64,000 nt of DNA, from contig NZ_JAHCSG010000005.1 in NCBI RefSeq assembly GCF_018474015.1, positions 310,001-374,000 of the forward strand. Reading direction: 5' to 3'. The DNA comes from Williamsia sp. CHRR-6 (lineage in GTDB: Bacteria; Actinomycetota; Actinomycetes; Mycobacteriales; Mycobacteriaceae). Below are positions 37,795 through 48,115 of this stretch, piece by piece; within the stretch, counting starts at the first letter, position 1, and every line of letters begins with the position of its first letter. The position numbers and the translations under genes are program-made. The notes beneath the pieces are model-generated. The model saw nothing but the letters and a program-made list of their open reading frames with translations. It was not told where the DNA came from and did no database searches.

Positions 37795-40700
37795 ATGGTC
37801 CGATCGGTGTGTGCCTACTGCGGCGTGGGATGTGGCCTGCTGCTGCAGATCGGTCGGCGTCCCGACGGATCAACGCATGTGGCCCGGACCATCGGCGATC
37901 CCGAGCACCCGAGCAACCGCGGTCGGTTGTGCACCAAGGGCGCCACCACCGCCGACATGCTGGCCGCGCCCGGACGTCTGACCACCGCATTGCTGCGGAC
38001 CGATCGCACCGGCGACGCCCACCCGGTCGACACCGACACCGCCGTGGCCGAGGCCGCCCAACGGATCCGTGCCGTCATCGACGAGCACGGCCCGCAGGCC
38101 TTCGCCATGTACGTCAGCGGCCAGATGTCGATGGAGGCGCAGTACCTGGCCACCAAGTTGGTCAAGGGATTCATCGGCACCAACCAGATCGAGTCGAACT
38201 CACGGTTGTGCATGGCCAGCGCCGGCACCGGCTACAAGCAGTCACTCGGCGCCGACGGTCCACCCGGCTCCTATGACGATTTCGATCACGCCGATCTGTT
38301 CTTCGTCATCGGCTCCAACATGGCCGATTGTCACCCGATCCTGCACCTGCGGATGCTCGACCGGATGGCGGCCGGGGCCCGGCTGATCGTCGTCGACCCC
38401 CGCCGTACCGCCACCGCGGACAAGGCAGATCTGTTCCTGCAGATCGCCTCGGGTACCGATCTGATGTTGCTCAACGGCATCCTTGCGCTGCTGGTGGCGG
38501 CGGGCACCATCGACGAGGAGTTCATCGCGGCCCACACCGAGGGCTGGGAACAGATGCCTGCGTTCCTGACCGAGTTCACACCCGAGCGGGTGAGCGCCAC
38601 CTGCAGGATCGATGAGGCGGATCTGCGGACCGCGGCGCGGTGGATCGGGGAGTCCGGCAACTGGATGAGCTGCTGGACCATGGGCCTCAACCAGTCCACG
38701 CACGGCACCTGGAACACCAACGCGGTGTGCAACTTGCACCTGGCCACCGGCGCGATCTGCCGCACCGGTAGCGGACCGTTCTCGCTCACCGGCCAGCCGA
38801 ACGCGATGGGCGGGCGCGAGATGGGCTACATGGGCGCGGGGCTGCCGGGGCAACGGTCGGTCACCGACCCCGCCGACCGTGCCTTCGTCGAACAGGTCTG
38901 GCGGCGCCCGGCAGGCACCATCAGCACCGATGTGGGCGGTGGGACCATCGACATGTTCACGCGGATGGCCACCGGGCAGATCCGCGCCTGCTGGATCGTG
39001 TGCACCAACCCTGTTGCCAGCGTGGCCAATCGTTCCACCGTCCTGGCCGCCCTGGCCGCCGCCGACGTGGTGGTCGTCCAGGATGCGTTCGTCGACACCG
39101 AGACCAACGCGCACGCCGACATCGTGCTGCCCGCGGCCATCTGGACCGAGACCGAGGGGGTGATGGTCAACTCCGAACGCACTGTCACGCTGTGCACCCC
39201 GGCTCTCGCGCCACCGGGTCAGGCACGCGCCGATTGGCAGTTGATCGCCGAGATCGCCTGTGCACTGGGCTATTCCGATGACTTCACCTATGCGTGCGCG
39301 GAAGAGGTCTTCACCGAGATCCAGCAGTTCGCCAACGTGACCACCGGATACGACCTGCGTGGGATGAGCTACGCAGCGTTGCACACCGGACCCATCCAAT
39401 GGCCCTGCCCAACGCGTTCGGGGTCGCCGGCCGAGCCGAGACCGACGCGCACGCCAATCAGATACCTGCACAACGGATCTCCACGTTTCCCCACCCCGAG
39501 CGGCCGGGCGCGGTTCCTCGCCCGCCCCGCACTGGACCCCGCCGAGATGCCCGACGACGACCACCCGTTCCTGCTCAACACCGGTCGGCTGCCGCACCAG
39601 TGGCACACGATGACCAAGACCGGACGCGTCGCGAAACTCAACCGGCTCAACCCCGCACCGTTCGTCGAGGTGCATCCCGACGACGCCGACGCGTTGGGGC
39701 TCACCGCCGATCACCTCGTCGACATCACCTCGCGGCGCGGGCGGGCGCGACTGCCGGTGTCCATCACCGATCGGGTGCGGCCGGGAACGTGTTTCGCGCC
39801 GATGCATTTCGCGGACAGCTTCGGACCCGATCTCGCCATCAACGCGGTCACCAACGATGCCGTCGACCCCGAATCGGCCCAACCGGAGTTCAAGGTGTGC
39901 GCCGTGGCCCTCACCGCTGTGGCTGCGGCTCCGATGGCCCCGAGGCTCGGTCAGGACGCAACCGACCACGACACCCCGCTGGACCCGCGAACACACGGCG
40001 CACAGACACCAAGCGCACCGACGGACAGCCCAGAGCTTGTCGACCGATCAGACGATCACATCGATGCGCTGCGGGCCGCGGCGCGGATCGAGGCGCGCCT
40101 CCCTGCGTTCGACGCACACCACCGTGCCTACCTCGACGGGTTCTTCACCGGACTGCAGACCGCACCGCCGCAGCCCGGCGAGACCCCATGTCTGCCTGCG
40201 CAGGCCCCGTTCCCACCCGATCAGCGAGCGTGGGTTGATGGACTGTTGGCCGCGACGTACGGTCCGCGTCGGCGCGCGATCAACCCCGACCTCGGGTCGT
40301 CACCGGCGGTGTCGATTCTGTGCGCTTCCCAGACCGGCACTGCCGAAGAGTTCGCCACCCTCACCGCGCAGCGCCTGGGGGCCGCAGGCATCGCCGCCAC
40401 GGTCCGCGAGATGAACGAGGTGGCGGTGGCCGAGCTGCATGCACACTCGCCGCTCCTGGTCGTCACCAGCACCACCGGCGACGGGGAGGCCCCCGACAAC
40501 GGCCGTAGATTCTGGGCCGAGCTCGCCGCTGCCGATGCGCCCGCCCTCGATGGCCTCCAGTTCGCGGTGTTGGCCTTCGGCGACTCCAACTACGCCGACT
40601 TCTGCGCGCACGGCCGCAATCTCGACGCTCGCCTCGCGGAGTTGGGCGCGCAGCGCTTGATCGATCGGATCGACTGCGAACCCGACTTCGAGCCCGCAGC

Positions 40701-41952
40701 GAACCGCTGGCTCGATGCGGTCACCACCGCGTTGTCCTACGTCCACACCGATCCCGCCGGCACCGATCCCGGACCCGACCATCGCGGCTCCACGGGCAGC
40801 GCCCCTGCTGTCGCCAGCGGAGCCGCCATCACTTCGGTCACCCCCGAATCGTGGGGACGGAATCGCACGACGCCACTGACGACGCGGGTGTGCCGCAACG
40901 AGTTGTTGTCCGCGCCAGGCTCGAACAAGGAGGTGCGACAGATCGGCTTCGAGCTGCCCGAGGCAATCGACTACCGGGCCGGCGACGCTCTTGGAATCTG
41001 GCCGCGCAACCGGATCGAGCTGGTCGAGGAGTGGCTGCAGGTCACTGGACTCGACGGCGACACCGAGGTGCACACCACCCGCGCCGACACGACGCTGCTC
41101 GACGCCCTGACTCGCGACCTGGAGATCGCACGCATCACGCCTAGGTTGATGGAGTTCGTGGTCCACCGCACGGCCGATGTGGACCTCGAGGCCCTGTTGT
41201 TGCCTGGCAACGTCGAACGTCGCACCCAGTGGATGTGGGGGCGCCAGAGCGTGGACGTGCTGCGCGAGTATCCGACTCGTGCGTCCGCGCAGGAATGGGT
41301 TGATGTCCTGAGCGCACTGAGCCCGCGTCTCTACTCGATCTCCTCGAGCCCGCACACCAGTCCGGGCGAAGTTCAGATCACGATGTCGACGGTGCGCCAT
41401 CGGGTGCATGGGGTGGCTCGGTTCGGGGTGTGTTCGTCCTACCTGGCCGACATCGCCCGTGAGGTGGAGGTGTTCGTCAAACCCACGACCCACTTCCGTC
41501 CGCCGTCCGACCCCGGCGCCGCAGCCATCATGGTCGGGCCCGGCACCGGGATCGCACCGTTTCGAGCGTTCCTGCACGAACGTCGGGCGCTGGGGCACAC
41601 GGGCGCGAACTGGTTGTTCTTCGGTGAACAGCACGCGGCGACCGACTTCTATTACCGTGCTGAGCTCGAGTCGATGGTCGCCGAGGGTCTGCTGCGACTC
41701 GACACCGCGTTCTCTCGCGATGGGAATCGGGTGTACGTGCAGGACCGGATGCGCGAGCACGGCTCTGAGCTGGCGCGGTGGTTGCGCGACGGTGCGTCGC
41801 TGTTCGTGTGCGGGGCGCAGCAGATGGCACGCGAGGTCGATCTCGCGGTCACCGGCATCATCGCCGAGCACGCGCAGTTGGCACCGCACAGCGCTCAGAG
41901 TCACCTCGCCGCGCTGGCCGCCGATCATCGTTACCTGCGTGACGTCTACTGA
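37795..41952 (+). CDS. Assimilatory nitrate reductase fused to a flavodoxin/FAD/NADPH reductase (CysJ-like) module
   Basis: The product has 1,385 residues. Residues 1 to about 720 are a Mo-bisPGD oxidoreductase: [4Fe-4S] cysteines 6, 9, 13 and 46, a Cys Mo ligand at about 139 (NSRLCMASA), and [16 protein letters not shown]. Residues about 838-990 are a flavodoxin ([36 protein letters not shown]). Residues about 1020-1385 are an FAD/NADPH reductase ([47 protein letters not shown]). Thus NADPH electrons can reach nitrate within one chain. ATG at 37795 gives the expected [14 protein letters not shown]. No nirBD or nitrate transporter is in the window. Confidence 0.92.
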   Translation: MVRSVCAYCGVGCGLLLQIGRRPDGSTHVARTIGDPEHPSNRGRLCTKGATTADMLAAPGRLTTALLRTDRTGDAHPVDTDTAVAEAAQRIRAVIDEHGPQAFAMYVSGQMSMEAQYLATKLVKGFIGTNQIESNSRLCMASAGTGYKQSLGADGPPGSYDDFDHADLFFVIGSNMADCHPILHLRMLDRMAAGARLIVVDPRRTATADKADLFLQIASGTDLMLLNGILALLVAAGTIDEEFIAAHTEGWEQMPAFLTEFTPERVSATCRIDEADLRTAARWIGESGNWMSCWTMGLNQSTHGTWNTNAVCNLHLATGAICRTGSGPFSLTGQPNAMGGREMGYMGAGLPGQRSVTDPADRAFVEQVWRRPAGTISTDVGGGTIDMFTRMATGQIRACWIVCTNPVASVANRSTVLAALAAADVVVVQDAFVDTETNAHADIVLPAAIWTETEGVMVNSERTVTLCTPALAPPGQARADWQLIAEIACALGYSDDFTYACAEEVFTEIQQFANVTTGYDLRGMSYAALHTGPIQWPCPTRSGSPAEPRPTRTPIRYLHNGSPRFPTPSGRARFLARPALDPAEMPDDDHPFLLNTGRLPHQWHTMTKTGRVAKLNRLNPAPFVEVHPDDADALGLTADHLVDITSRRGRARLPVSITDRVRPGTCFAPMHFADSFGPDLAINAVTNDAVDPESAQPEFKVCAVALTAVAAAPMAPRLGQDATDHDTPLDPRTHGAQTPSAPTDSPELVDRSDDHIDALRAAARIEARLPAFDAHHRAYLDGFFTGLQTAPPQPGETPCLPAQAPFPPDQRAWVDGLLAATYGPRRRAINPDLGSSPAVSILCASQTGTAEEFATLTAQRLGAAGIAATVREMNEVAVAELHAHSPLLVVTSTTGDGEAPDNGRRFWAELAAADAPALDGLQFAVLAFGDSNYADFCAHGRNLDARLAELGAQRLIDRIDCEPDFEPAANRWLDAVTTALSYVHTDPAGTDPGPDHRGSTGSAPAVASGAAITSVTPESWGRNRTTPLTTRVCRNELLSAPGSNKEVRQIGFELPEAIDYRAGDALGIWPRNRIELVEEWLQVTGLDGDTEVHTTRADTTLLDALTRDLEIARITPRLMEFVVHRTADVDLEALLLPGNVERRTQWMWGRQSVDVLREYPTRASAQEWVDVLSALSPRLYSISSSPHTSPGEVQITMSTVRHRVHGVARFGVCSSYLADIAREVEVFVKPTTHFRPPSDPGAAAIMVGPGTGIAPFRAFLHERRALGHTGANWLFFGEQHAATDFYYRAELESMVAEGLLRLDTAFSRDGNRVYVQDRMREHGSELARWLRDGASLFVCGAQQMAREVDLAVTGIIAEHAQLAPHSAQSHLAALAADHRYLRDVY

Positions 41953-42032
41953 TCGCCGATTCGCGTCGGCCGAATCCGACTGACGGCCAACGATTGTGTG
42001 GCCGTCGGCTCGGGTTCACCCCGGAGACTACG

Positions 42033-42485
42033 ATGGGTCATGTGTCGGTCTTCGTGTCGCTGGTCCTGATCGCGAGCGATCTCGCGATAGTCGGCGGCTG
42101 GATCTGGTCTCTGACGCGCGGCTGGACCGCAGCCGACGACCCCGACTTCGAGTTGGCCATCGAGGCCGCCCGCCAACTGGGCGTGGACCCCGACGGAGTA
42201 CCCACCGGTGAGAGTGCTGCGAAGATGCGCGAGGACGCGGTCGCCTGGAAGCACCGGCTGGAGAACCGTGCCTCGCTTCCGGCGTTTGGATCGGCGGTGC
42301 TCAGCGGCACCGCCATGGGATTCAGCGGCAACGCCTACGGCCACGGCGTGGGGTTGACCGACACCTGGATCATCAGCTTCTTGGCGCTGATCGTGTCGCT
42401 GATCATCGCATTCGCCAGCCGACTCATGGTGGCCAAACGCATCCAGCGGCGGCTGCCTCGGCTGTTCGGTCACCTCCCGTCCTGA
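42033..42485 (+). CDS. Small membrane protein of unknown function
   Basis: The product has 150 residues from ATG at 42033, with CCGGAGAC upstream. There is one N-terminal membrane segment (VSVFVSLVLIASDLAIVGGW). A soluble stretch of about 60 residues follows (DDPDFELAIEAARQLGVDPD ...), then one or two C-terminal segments (TWIISFLALIVSLIIAFASR) ending in a basic tail. No family recognised. A frame start 39 bases upstream is less likely. It follows the nitrate reductase by 80 bases. Confidence 0.7.
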   Translation: MGHVSVFVSLVLIASDLAIVGGWIWSLTRGWTAADDPDFELAIEAARQLGVDPDGVPTGESAAKMREDAVAWKHRLENRASLPAFGSAVLSGTAMGFSGNAYGHGVGLTDTWIISFLALIVSLIIAFASRLMVAKRIQRRLPRLFGHLPS

Positions 42486-42538
42486 ACCGCGCCGCGCGGG
42501 TCGCACTGTCATTTCCCGCACGAGTCCGACAGAGTGGT

Positions 42539-43042
42539 GTGGTGGGAAAACTCATCATCGTCGCTGCGGTTGTCTTCGCGCTGATCGTGCTGGCCGGTGG
42601 CCTGTGGTTTGCTTTCGATTCCTCAGCGCGGATCCGCCGGTTCGCACGGTCCACCGACCTGATCCCCGGCCGGCCTGGGCGCGCTCCCAAAGAATGGGCC
42701 ACCTCCGACACCCGCGAAGCGATCCTGCATCGGCGGATTCGCTACGCGATCGCCACCGTGCACGAGAATCCTGCCGTCCACGCAGACGATGTCGTCGGTC
42801 GCGCCCGGGAGCGCCTCGATGAGGCGGTGTTCGCGCTCGACGATCGCTTGATCGCCGCAGCCGCCGCCGCCGACGACAAGGAGTTGACCCGCGTCGGTTA
42901 CGCCGTGGACAACCTCGAGTCGTTGGCGGGCAAACTGATCTACGCCACGCCTGACGATGCGGCGTCGGCCGTCGACGCGAGCATCGCCTTCCTCGAGGAC
43001 CCGCGAAAGCCGGTAGAGCCGGACGCCGACGAATCAGACTGA
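42539..43042 (+). CDS. Single-pass membrane-anchored hypothetical protein
   Basis: The product has 167 residues from GTG at 42539 (a second GTG at 42542). One N-terminal membrane helix (LIIVAAVVFALIVLAGGLWF) precedes a helical soluble domain with RRIRYAIATVHENPAV, ARERLDEAVFALDDRLIAAA and KELTRVGYAVDNLESLAGKL. An acidic tail follows. Codon use is ordinary for the region. No family is recognised and no function is assigned. Confidence 0.7.
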   Translation: MVGKLIIVAAVVFALIVLAGGLWFAFDSSARIRRFARSTDLIPGRPGRAPKEWATSDTREAILHRRIRYAIATVHENPAVHADDVVGRARERLDEAVFALDDRLIAAAAAADDKELTRVGYAVDNLESLAGKLIYATPDDAASAVDASIAFLEDPRKPVEPDADESD

Positions 43043-43162
43043 GTTCCACCATCACGCGCGGATGTGGTGCGCCTCCCATTTGCATCCATCACTCTATGCA
43101 TTAGCCTCGCTAAGGAAAGGGTATGCCACGGCCCCACCAGGGCCACGACGAGGAGCGCGCGA

Positions 43163-46100
43163 ATGACCGAGACGATCTCCACCCCCACTGCATCGCCCGT
43201 GCAACACCGCCCGAGTTCGCGTGAGCAGCGCAGTCAGCGCAGTCGGCGGCGCCTGGCCGAACTCATGGCCACCGATCCCCAGGTCCGTGACAGCACTCCA
43301 CTGCCGGAGGTGACCCGCCGATTCGGCGACAACCGCCCGCTCAGTGAGATCATCATCGCGCTGATGACCGACTATGCCGATCGGCCGGCGCTGGGCCGTC
43401 GCAGCACACGCCCGGTCGCCGACTCGGCCACTGGCCGCACCACCCGCCGCCTGCAACCCGACTTCGAGACGATCACCTACCGCGAACTCGCCGACCGGGC
43501 CACGGCATTGTGCGCCCACTGGTTCGACAGCGGCCTGCGGGTCGGCGACATGGTGGCCACTTTGGGATTCAGCAGTGTGGACTACGCGGTGGTCGAAGTG
43601 GCAAGCACCCTTCTCGGGGTGGTGGGCGTTCCCCTGCAGACCAGCGCGTCGGCGGCTCGCTTGGCGCCCATCCTCGACGAGGTCGCGCCCCGGTCGATCG
43701 CAGTGTCGGTCGATCATCTCGCTGACATGGTCGCTCTCATCGCCTCGGGTCCACGCCCGATCAGCGTGATCGTCTTCGATCACGACGGCGCCGACGACGA
43801 TCACCGGCAGACGATCACCGAGGCGCACGAGGTTCTCGACGCGCTCGGCGTGGACCTCATCACACTCGCCGACGCCATCGCCCACGGCGCTGAGTGCCCA
43901 GCGGCTCCGCTGCATCAGGCAACAGCTCGCTCGTCGGAGCTCGCCGGACTCCTCTACACCTCGGGCAGCACGGGCACACCCAAGGGCGCGATCTACACCG
44001 TCGGGCATGCGGCACGCCTGTGGGCGGGCAACTTCATGTCGACCTCCGCGGTACCCGAGATCACGATCAACTATCTGCCGTTGAGCCACTTGGCCGGTCG
44101 GGCAGCACTGATGCACACGCTCTCGCGCGGTGGCACAGCCTATTTCGTGGCTCGCGCCGATCTGTCGACACTCTTCGACGACATCGCGGCTGTGCGACCA
44201 ACCGACCTGATGCTGGTGCCACGGGTGTGCGACATGATCTTTCAACGCTTCCGTGGCGAGCTCGATCGGGCCCAGACCTCCGGGGCTGCCGACAACATTC
44301 ACGATCCCGACCACCTCGCACGCACGGTCAAAGAGTCGTTACGCACCAGCGTGTTCGGTGGGCGGGTCGTGTCAGCGCTGTGTGGGACCGCGCCACTGAC
44401 CGACGACATCGCCGAATTCATGGCCGACTGCTTGGACACACCCATCGCCGACGGCTACGGCTCGACCGAGGCCGGGGCGGTCACCATCAACGGCAGACTG
44501 GCGGCCGCGGTCACCGAGGCCAAGCTGGTCGACGTGCCAGAACTGGGGTATCACACCACCGATTCACCGCATCCCCGCGGCGAATTGCTGGTCAAATCGG
44601 AGGCGGTGATCCCGGGCTACTACAAGCGGCCCGATCTCAACGCCGAAGTGTTCGACGCCGACGGCTTTTACCGCACCGGCGATGTGATGGCCCAGGTCGG
44701 CGATGACCAGTTCGTCTACCTCGATCGCCGCAAAAATGTCATCAAACTCTCGCAGGGTGAGTTCGTGGCGGTCGCCCAGCTCGAAGCCACCTACAGCGCC
44801 GCACCCGGCGTGCACCAGATCTTCGTGTACGGCAACAGCTCCCGCGCCTACCTGCTGGCTGTGGTGGTTCCGACCACCAAGGCAGTCGCGGCCGCAGGCG
44901 GGGACAATGCCCGCCTGCGGGCACAGCTGAGCGCAGCCATCGCCGACACCGCACGCAGCGCCGGGCTGAACTCCTATGAGATTCCGCGCGAGATTCTCGT
45001 CGAGAGGCAGCCGTTCACCGCCGAGGCCGGGCTGCTTTCCGGCGTGGGAAAACTGTTGCGGCCCAAGCTCACCGAGCACTACGGGCAGCGGCTCGAAGCC
45101 CTCTACGACGAGATCACCCGAGCTCAGGACGACGAGTTGTCCGGGCTGCGCGCCCACCTGGCGGATCGCGCCACCGTCGATACCGTCACCCGGGCGGTCG
45201 CCGCGACCCTCGGCGTGACGATCGATGCGGTGGCCCCCGAGGCCCGGTTCGCCGATCTCGGCGGTGACTCGCTGTCGGCGCTGTCGGTGTCCACACTGCT
45301 CACCGACCTGTTCGAGGTCGACATCGAGGTCGGGATGTTGATGAGCGCAGGCTCCGACCTACAGGCGATCGCAGATCACATCGATGCTCGACGCGGTGGC
45401 GCCGCACCCCGTCCGGTGTTCGCATCGGTGCACACCTCCTCGGCCACCGAGGTCACCGCGGCCGAGCTCACCTTGGACCGGTTCATCGACGAAGCCACCC
45501 TGGCCGCAGCCCCCACCCTGGCCCGAGCGTCGACATCGGTGTCGACCGTCCTGTTGACCGGAGCCAACGGCTACCTCGGTCGGTTCCTGTGCCTGGAGTG
45601 GCTCGAGCGGATGGCTGCGGTGGACGGCACCGTGGTGTGCATCGTCCGCGGCCGCGACGAGGCCGACGCCCGCGCCCGGCTGACGGCGGCCTTCGACACC
45701 GACTCCACACTGTTGCAACGGTTCCACGACCTGGCCGCCGGTCATCTCGACGTGCTGGCCGGCGACATCGCCGAGCCAGACCTTGGATTGTCGCGCGAGC
45801 GCTGGCAGCAGCTCGCCGACACGGTCGATCTCGTGGTGCACCCGGCTGCCCTGGTCAACCATGTGCTGCCATATCGACAGTTGTTCGGCCCCAACGTGGT
45901 CGGCACCGCCGAGCTCATCCGGTTGGCCCTCACCTCGACCGTCAAGCCGATCACCTACCTGTCCACCGTGGCGGTGGCCGGCGGGGCCGGTCCGCAGGTG
46001 CTCGGCGAAGACCTCGACATCCGCACCGCGTCGGCCACCCGCGCCATCGACGAGTCGTACGCCAACGGGTACGGGACCAGCAAGTGGGCGGGGGAGGTGC

Positions 46101-46741
46101 TGCTGCGCGAGGCCAACGACCTGTGTGGCCTGCCTGCGGCCATCTTCCGATCGGACATGATCCTCGCGCACAGCACATTCGCCGGGCAGCTCAACGCGCC
46201 TGACATCTTCAGCCGTCTGCTGCTCAGTCTCATCGAAACCGGGATCGCACCGGAAACCTTCTATGCCACCGACGCATCCGGCGCTCGACCACGAGCACAC
46301 TACGACGGGCTGCCCGCAGACTTCACCGCCGCATCCATCGCCACGATCGGCGCATCGGTCACCTCCGGCGTGCACACGTTCAACGTGGTCAACCCACACG
46401 ACGACGGCATATCCCTCGACGTGATCGTCGACTGGCTGATCGAGGCCGGAGTGACCATCACCAGGATCGGCCGCCACGGCGAGTGGGTGGACCGCTTCGA
46501 GCGCAGCCTGCGGGCGCTTCCCGAGCAGCAGCGGCAGGCGTCGGTGTTGCCGCTGCTACACGCCTACTCCCGACCTCAGCCCGCCGACGCGGGCTCACCA
46601 TTCCCCGCGCAGCGCTTCGCGGCGGCGGTGGCCGCGACCGGGGTCGGCGACGATGGGCGCATCCCACACCTGACCGCCGACCTGATCACCAAGTATGTTC
46701 GGGATCTCGCCGCACTCGGTTTGACCACCCGCACCGGGTGA
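43163..46741 (+). CDS. car: Carboxylic acid reductase (CAR, NAD(P)H-dependent, A-T-R)
   Basis: The product has 1,192 residues, close to characterised CARs. The adenylation domain has LLYTSGSTGTPKGAIY (about 262), IADGYGSTEAG and YRTGDVMAQVG. The carrier domain has the phosphopantetheine Ser in DLGGDSLSALS (Ser about 703). The reductase domain begins with LLTGANGYLGRFLCLEWLE (about 796) and has YGTSKWAGEVLL. It reduces aromatic and aliphatic acids to aldehydes with ATP and NADPH. It needs a phosphopantetheinyl transferase, not seen here. ATG at 43163 follows GAGGAGCG; the upstream open frame is not family-like. A TTAGC/GCTAA inverted repeat lies 50-62 bases upstream. Confidence 0.95.
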   Translation: MTETISTPTASPVQHRPSSREQRSQRSRRRLAELMATDPQVRDSTPLPEVTRRFGDNRPLSEIIIALMTDYADRPALGRRSTRPVADSATGRTTRRLQPDFETITYRELADRATALCAHWFDSGLRVGDMVATLGFSSVDYAVVEVASTLLGVVGVPLQTSASAARLAPILDEVAPRSIAVSVDHLADMVALIASGPRPISVIVFDHDGADDDHRQTITEAHEVLDALGVDLITLADAIAHGAECPAAPLHQATARSSELAGLLYTSGSTGTPKGAIYTVGHAARLWAGNFMSTSAVPEITINYLPLSHLAGRAALMHTLSRGGTAYFVARADLSTLFDDIAAVRPTDLMLVPRVCDMIFQRFRGELDRAQTSGAADNIHDPDHLARTVKESLRTSVFGGRVVSALCGTAPLTDDIAEFMADCLDTPIADGYGSTEAGAVTINGRLAAAVTEAKLVDVPELGYHTTDSPHPRGELLVKSEAVIPGYYKRPDLNAEVFDADGFYRTGDVMAQVGDDQFVYLDRRKNVIKLSQGEFVAVAQLEATYSAAPGVHQIFVYGNSSRAYLLAVVVPTTKAVAAAGGDNARLRAQLSAAIADTARSAGLNSYEIPREILVERQPFTAEAGLLSGVGKLLRPKLTEHYGQRLEALYDEITRAQDDELSGLRAHLADRATVDTVTRAVAATLGVTIDAVAPEARFADLGGDSLSALSVSTLLTDLFEVDIEVGMLMSAGSDLQAIADHIDARRGGAAPRPVFASVHTSSATEVTAAELTLDRFIDEATLAAAPTLARASTSVSTVLLTGANGYLGRFLCLEWLERMAAVDGTVVCIVRGRDEADARARLTAAFDTDSTLLQRFHDLAAGHLDVLAGDIAEPDLGLSRERWQQLADTVDLVVHPAALVNHVLPYRQLFGPNVVGTAELIRLALTSTVKPITYLSTVAVAGGAGPQVLGEDLDIRTASATRAIDESYANGYGTSKWAGEVLLREANDLCGLPAAIFRSDMILAHSTFAGQLNAPDIFSRLLLSLIETGIAPETFYATDASGARPRAHYDGLPADFTAASIATIGASVTSGVHTFNVVNPHDDGISLDVIVDWLIEAGVTITRIGRHGEWVDRFERSLRALPEQQRQASVLPLLHAYSRPQPADAGSPFPAQRFAAAVAATGVGDDGRIPHLTADLITKYVRDLAALGLTTRTG

Positions 46742-46747
46742 TCCGGT

Positions 46748-48115
46748 TCAGCTGACGGCGCGCTGATCTGTCGACCGACCGAGGTGAACCGGCAACGAAG
46801 CCCAGCCGTTGAGGACACGGGTGTCGCGGCGCACCCCGCCACCAGCGAGCGAGAGATCAGGGAATCGGTCGAACAGCGACCGCAACCCCACCTCGGTTTC
46901 GGCACGCGCCAACGCCGCACCGAGACAGAAGTGGCGGCCCCCGGAAAACGACAGATGCCGTGCCGCGTTGGCACGGGTCACGTCGAAACGGTCGGGGTCG
47001 TCGAACACCTTCGGGTCGCGGTTGGCACCGGCGAGCACCAACACCATCACCTCCCCGGCCTGAAAGTGGTGCCCGCGCACGGTCACTGCGCGCCGAGCCA
47101 CCCGCGCGGTCAGCTGCACCGGCGCCTGCAGCCGCAACAACTCGTCGGCGGCGTTGGGCCACCACGACGGGTCGGCCTCGAGCACCGCGAGCTGATCGGG
47201 GTGGCGGACGAACTGTTCGATCCCACTGCCCAGGATGTTCACTGTCGTCTCGAACCCGGCCGCCAGCACCAACCCGGCGATCCCGCGCAGTTCGGTGTCG
47301 CTGAGTCCCACCCCGTCCTCGGTGGCATGGATGAGTTGACTCATCAGGTCGTCACCGGGATGGCGGCGCAGGGTGGCGATGTGGTCGGTCAGCCACTCGT
47401 CGAAGGTGCGTAGACCGGACTCGACCATCTGGAACTGCGCCCAGGTCAACCCGATGTCGAGCGACGGCGCAGCCGCTTCCCCGAACGCGAGCACAGCCGG
47501 ACGGTCAGCGTCGGGGACACCGAGGATATCGCCGATGACCGCCACCGGAAGCTGGGCGCAGTACCGCTCGATGATGTCGACCGGTCCTGTCTCGGTGGAC
47601 AATTCGTCAAGCAGTCGATCAGCCACCAGCTGCACGTTGTCGCGCATCCCGGCCACCGCTCGCGCGGTGAACACCGACGACACCAGCTTGCGGTAACCGG
47701 TGTGTTCGGGCGGTTCGACCGCGAGCAGCGACGGTGGTCGAAGCGGGTGCAACGTCTGCGAACGGGTGAGGCTGTCGATCAGGCGCAGCGGCCCGGGCAA
47801 CCTGGACCCGAGCACGATGCTGCGGAAGTCGTCTGAGCGCAGCGTCTCGTGCACGATGTCGTGTTCGACCGTCATCGACGAGATCATCGTCGACACCAGC
47901 GGACCGGCCGCGCGCAGTTCGGCGTAGACGGGCAGCGGATCGGCCTTGACTGCCGGATCGGCGATCAGCCGGGCCTGCGGGTCACCACGTGTGGCGGCGC
48001 GGGCAGCCAACACGCGGATGAAACCGTGCATCGCCGCCCAGCGCAGGCGCAGACGGAGCTGTTCGCGAGCGGAGGCGAGGAGTGTACGTAGCGAGCCCGA
48101 TGCCATGGCGCTCAC
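46748..48115 (-). CDS. Cytochrome P450
   Basis: The product has 455 residues. The heme loop is FSGGRHFCLGAALARAE with the iron-ligand Cys at about 397. The I-helix is LVLAAGFETTVNILGSGI and the ExxR lies in ADELLRLQ. The N-terminus is about 40 residues longer than most bacterial P450s and basic, without a clear membrane segment. GTG at 48115 overlaps the aldo-keto reductase stop (GTGA), so both are co-translated. The pair converges on car with a 6-base gap. The substrate is unknown. Confidence 0.93.
   Translation of the reverse strand: MSAMASGSLRTLLASAREQLRLRLRWAAMHGFIRVLAARAATRGDPQARLIADPAVKADPLPVYAELRAAGPLVSTMISSMTVEHDIVHETLRSDDFRSIVLGSRLPGPLRLIDSLTRSQTLHPLRPPSLLAVEPPEHTGYRKLVSSVFTARAVAGMRDNVQLVADRLLDELSTETGPVDIIERYCAQLPVAVIGDILGVPDADRPAVLAFGEAAAPSLDIGLTWAQFQMVESGLRTFDEWLTDHIATLRRHPGDDLMSQLIHATEDGVGLSDTELRGIAGLVLAAGFETTVNILGSGIEQFVRHPDQLAVLEADPSWWPNAADELLRLQAPVQLTARVARRAVTVRGHHFQAGEVMVLVLAGANRDPKVFDDPDRFDVTRANAARHLSFSGGRHFCLGAALARAETEVGLRSLFDRFPDLSLAGGGVRRDTRVLNGWASLPVHLGRSTDQRAVS

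Noticed and set aside
38242-39996. Long open frame (584 codons) on the minus strand opposite the nitrate reductase
   Set aside because: It is the mirror frame of a high-GC gene. Its translation is Gly/Arg/Val/His-rich with no family motif, while the plus strand carries all cofactor motifs.
40300-41928. Minus-strand frame of 542 codons opposite the flavoprotein half of the nitrate reductase fusion
   Set aside because: Mirror-frame composition with no start context. Flavodoxin and FAD motifs lie on the plus strand.
43101-43113. TTAGCCTCGCTAA considered as an IdeR/DtxR iron box
   Set aside because: Only about half of the 19-base iron-box consensus matches, so it is kept as an unassigned inverted repeat.
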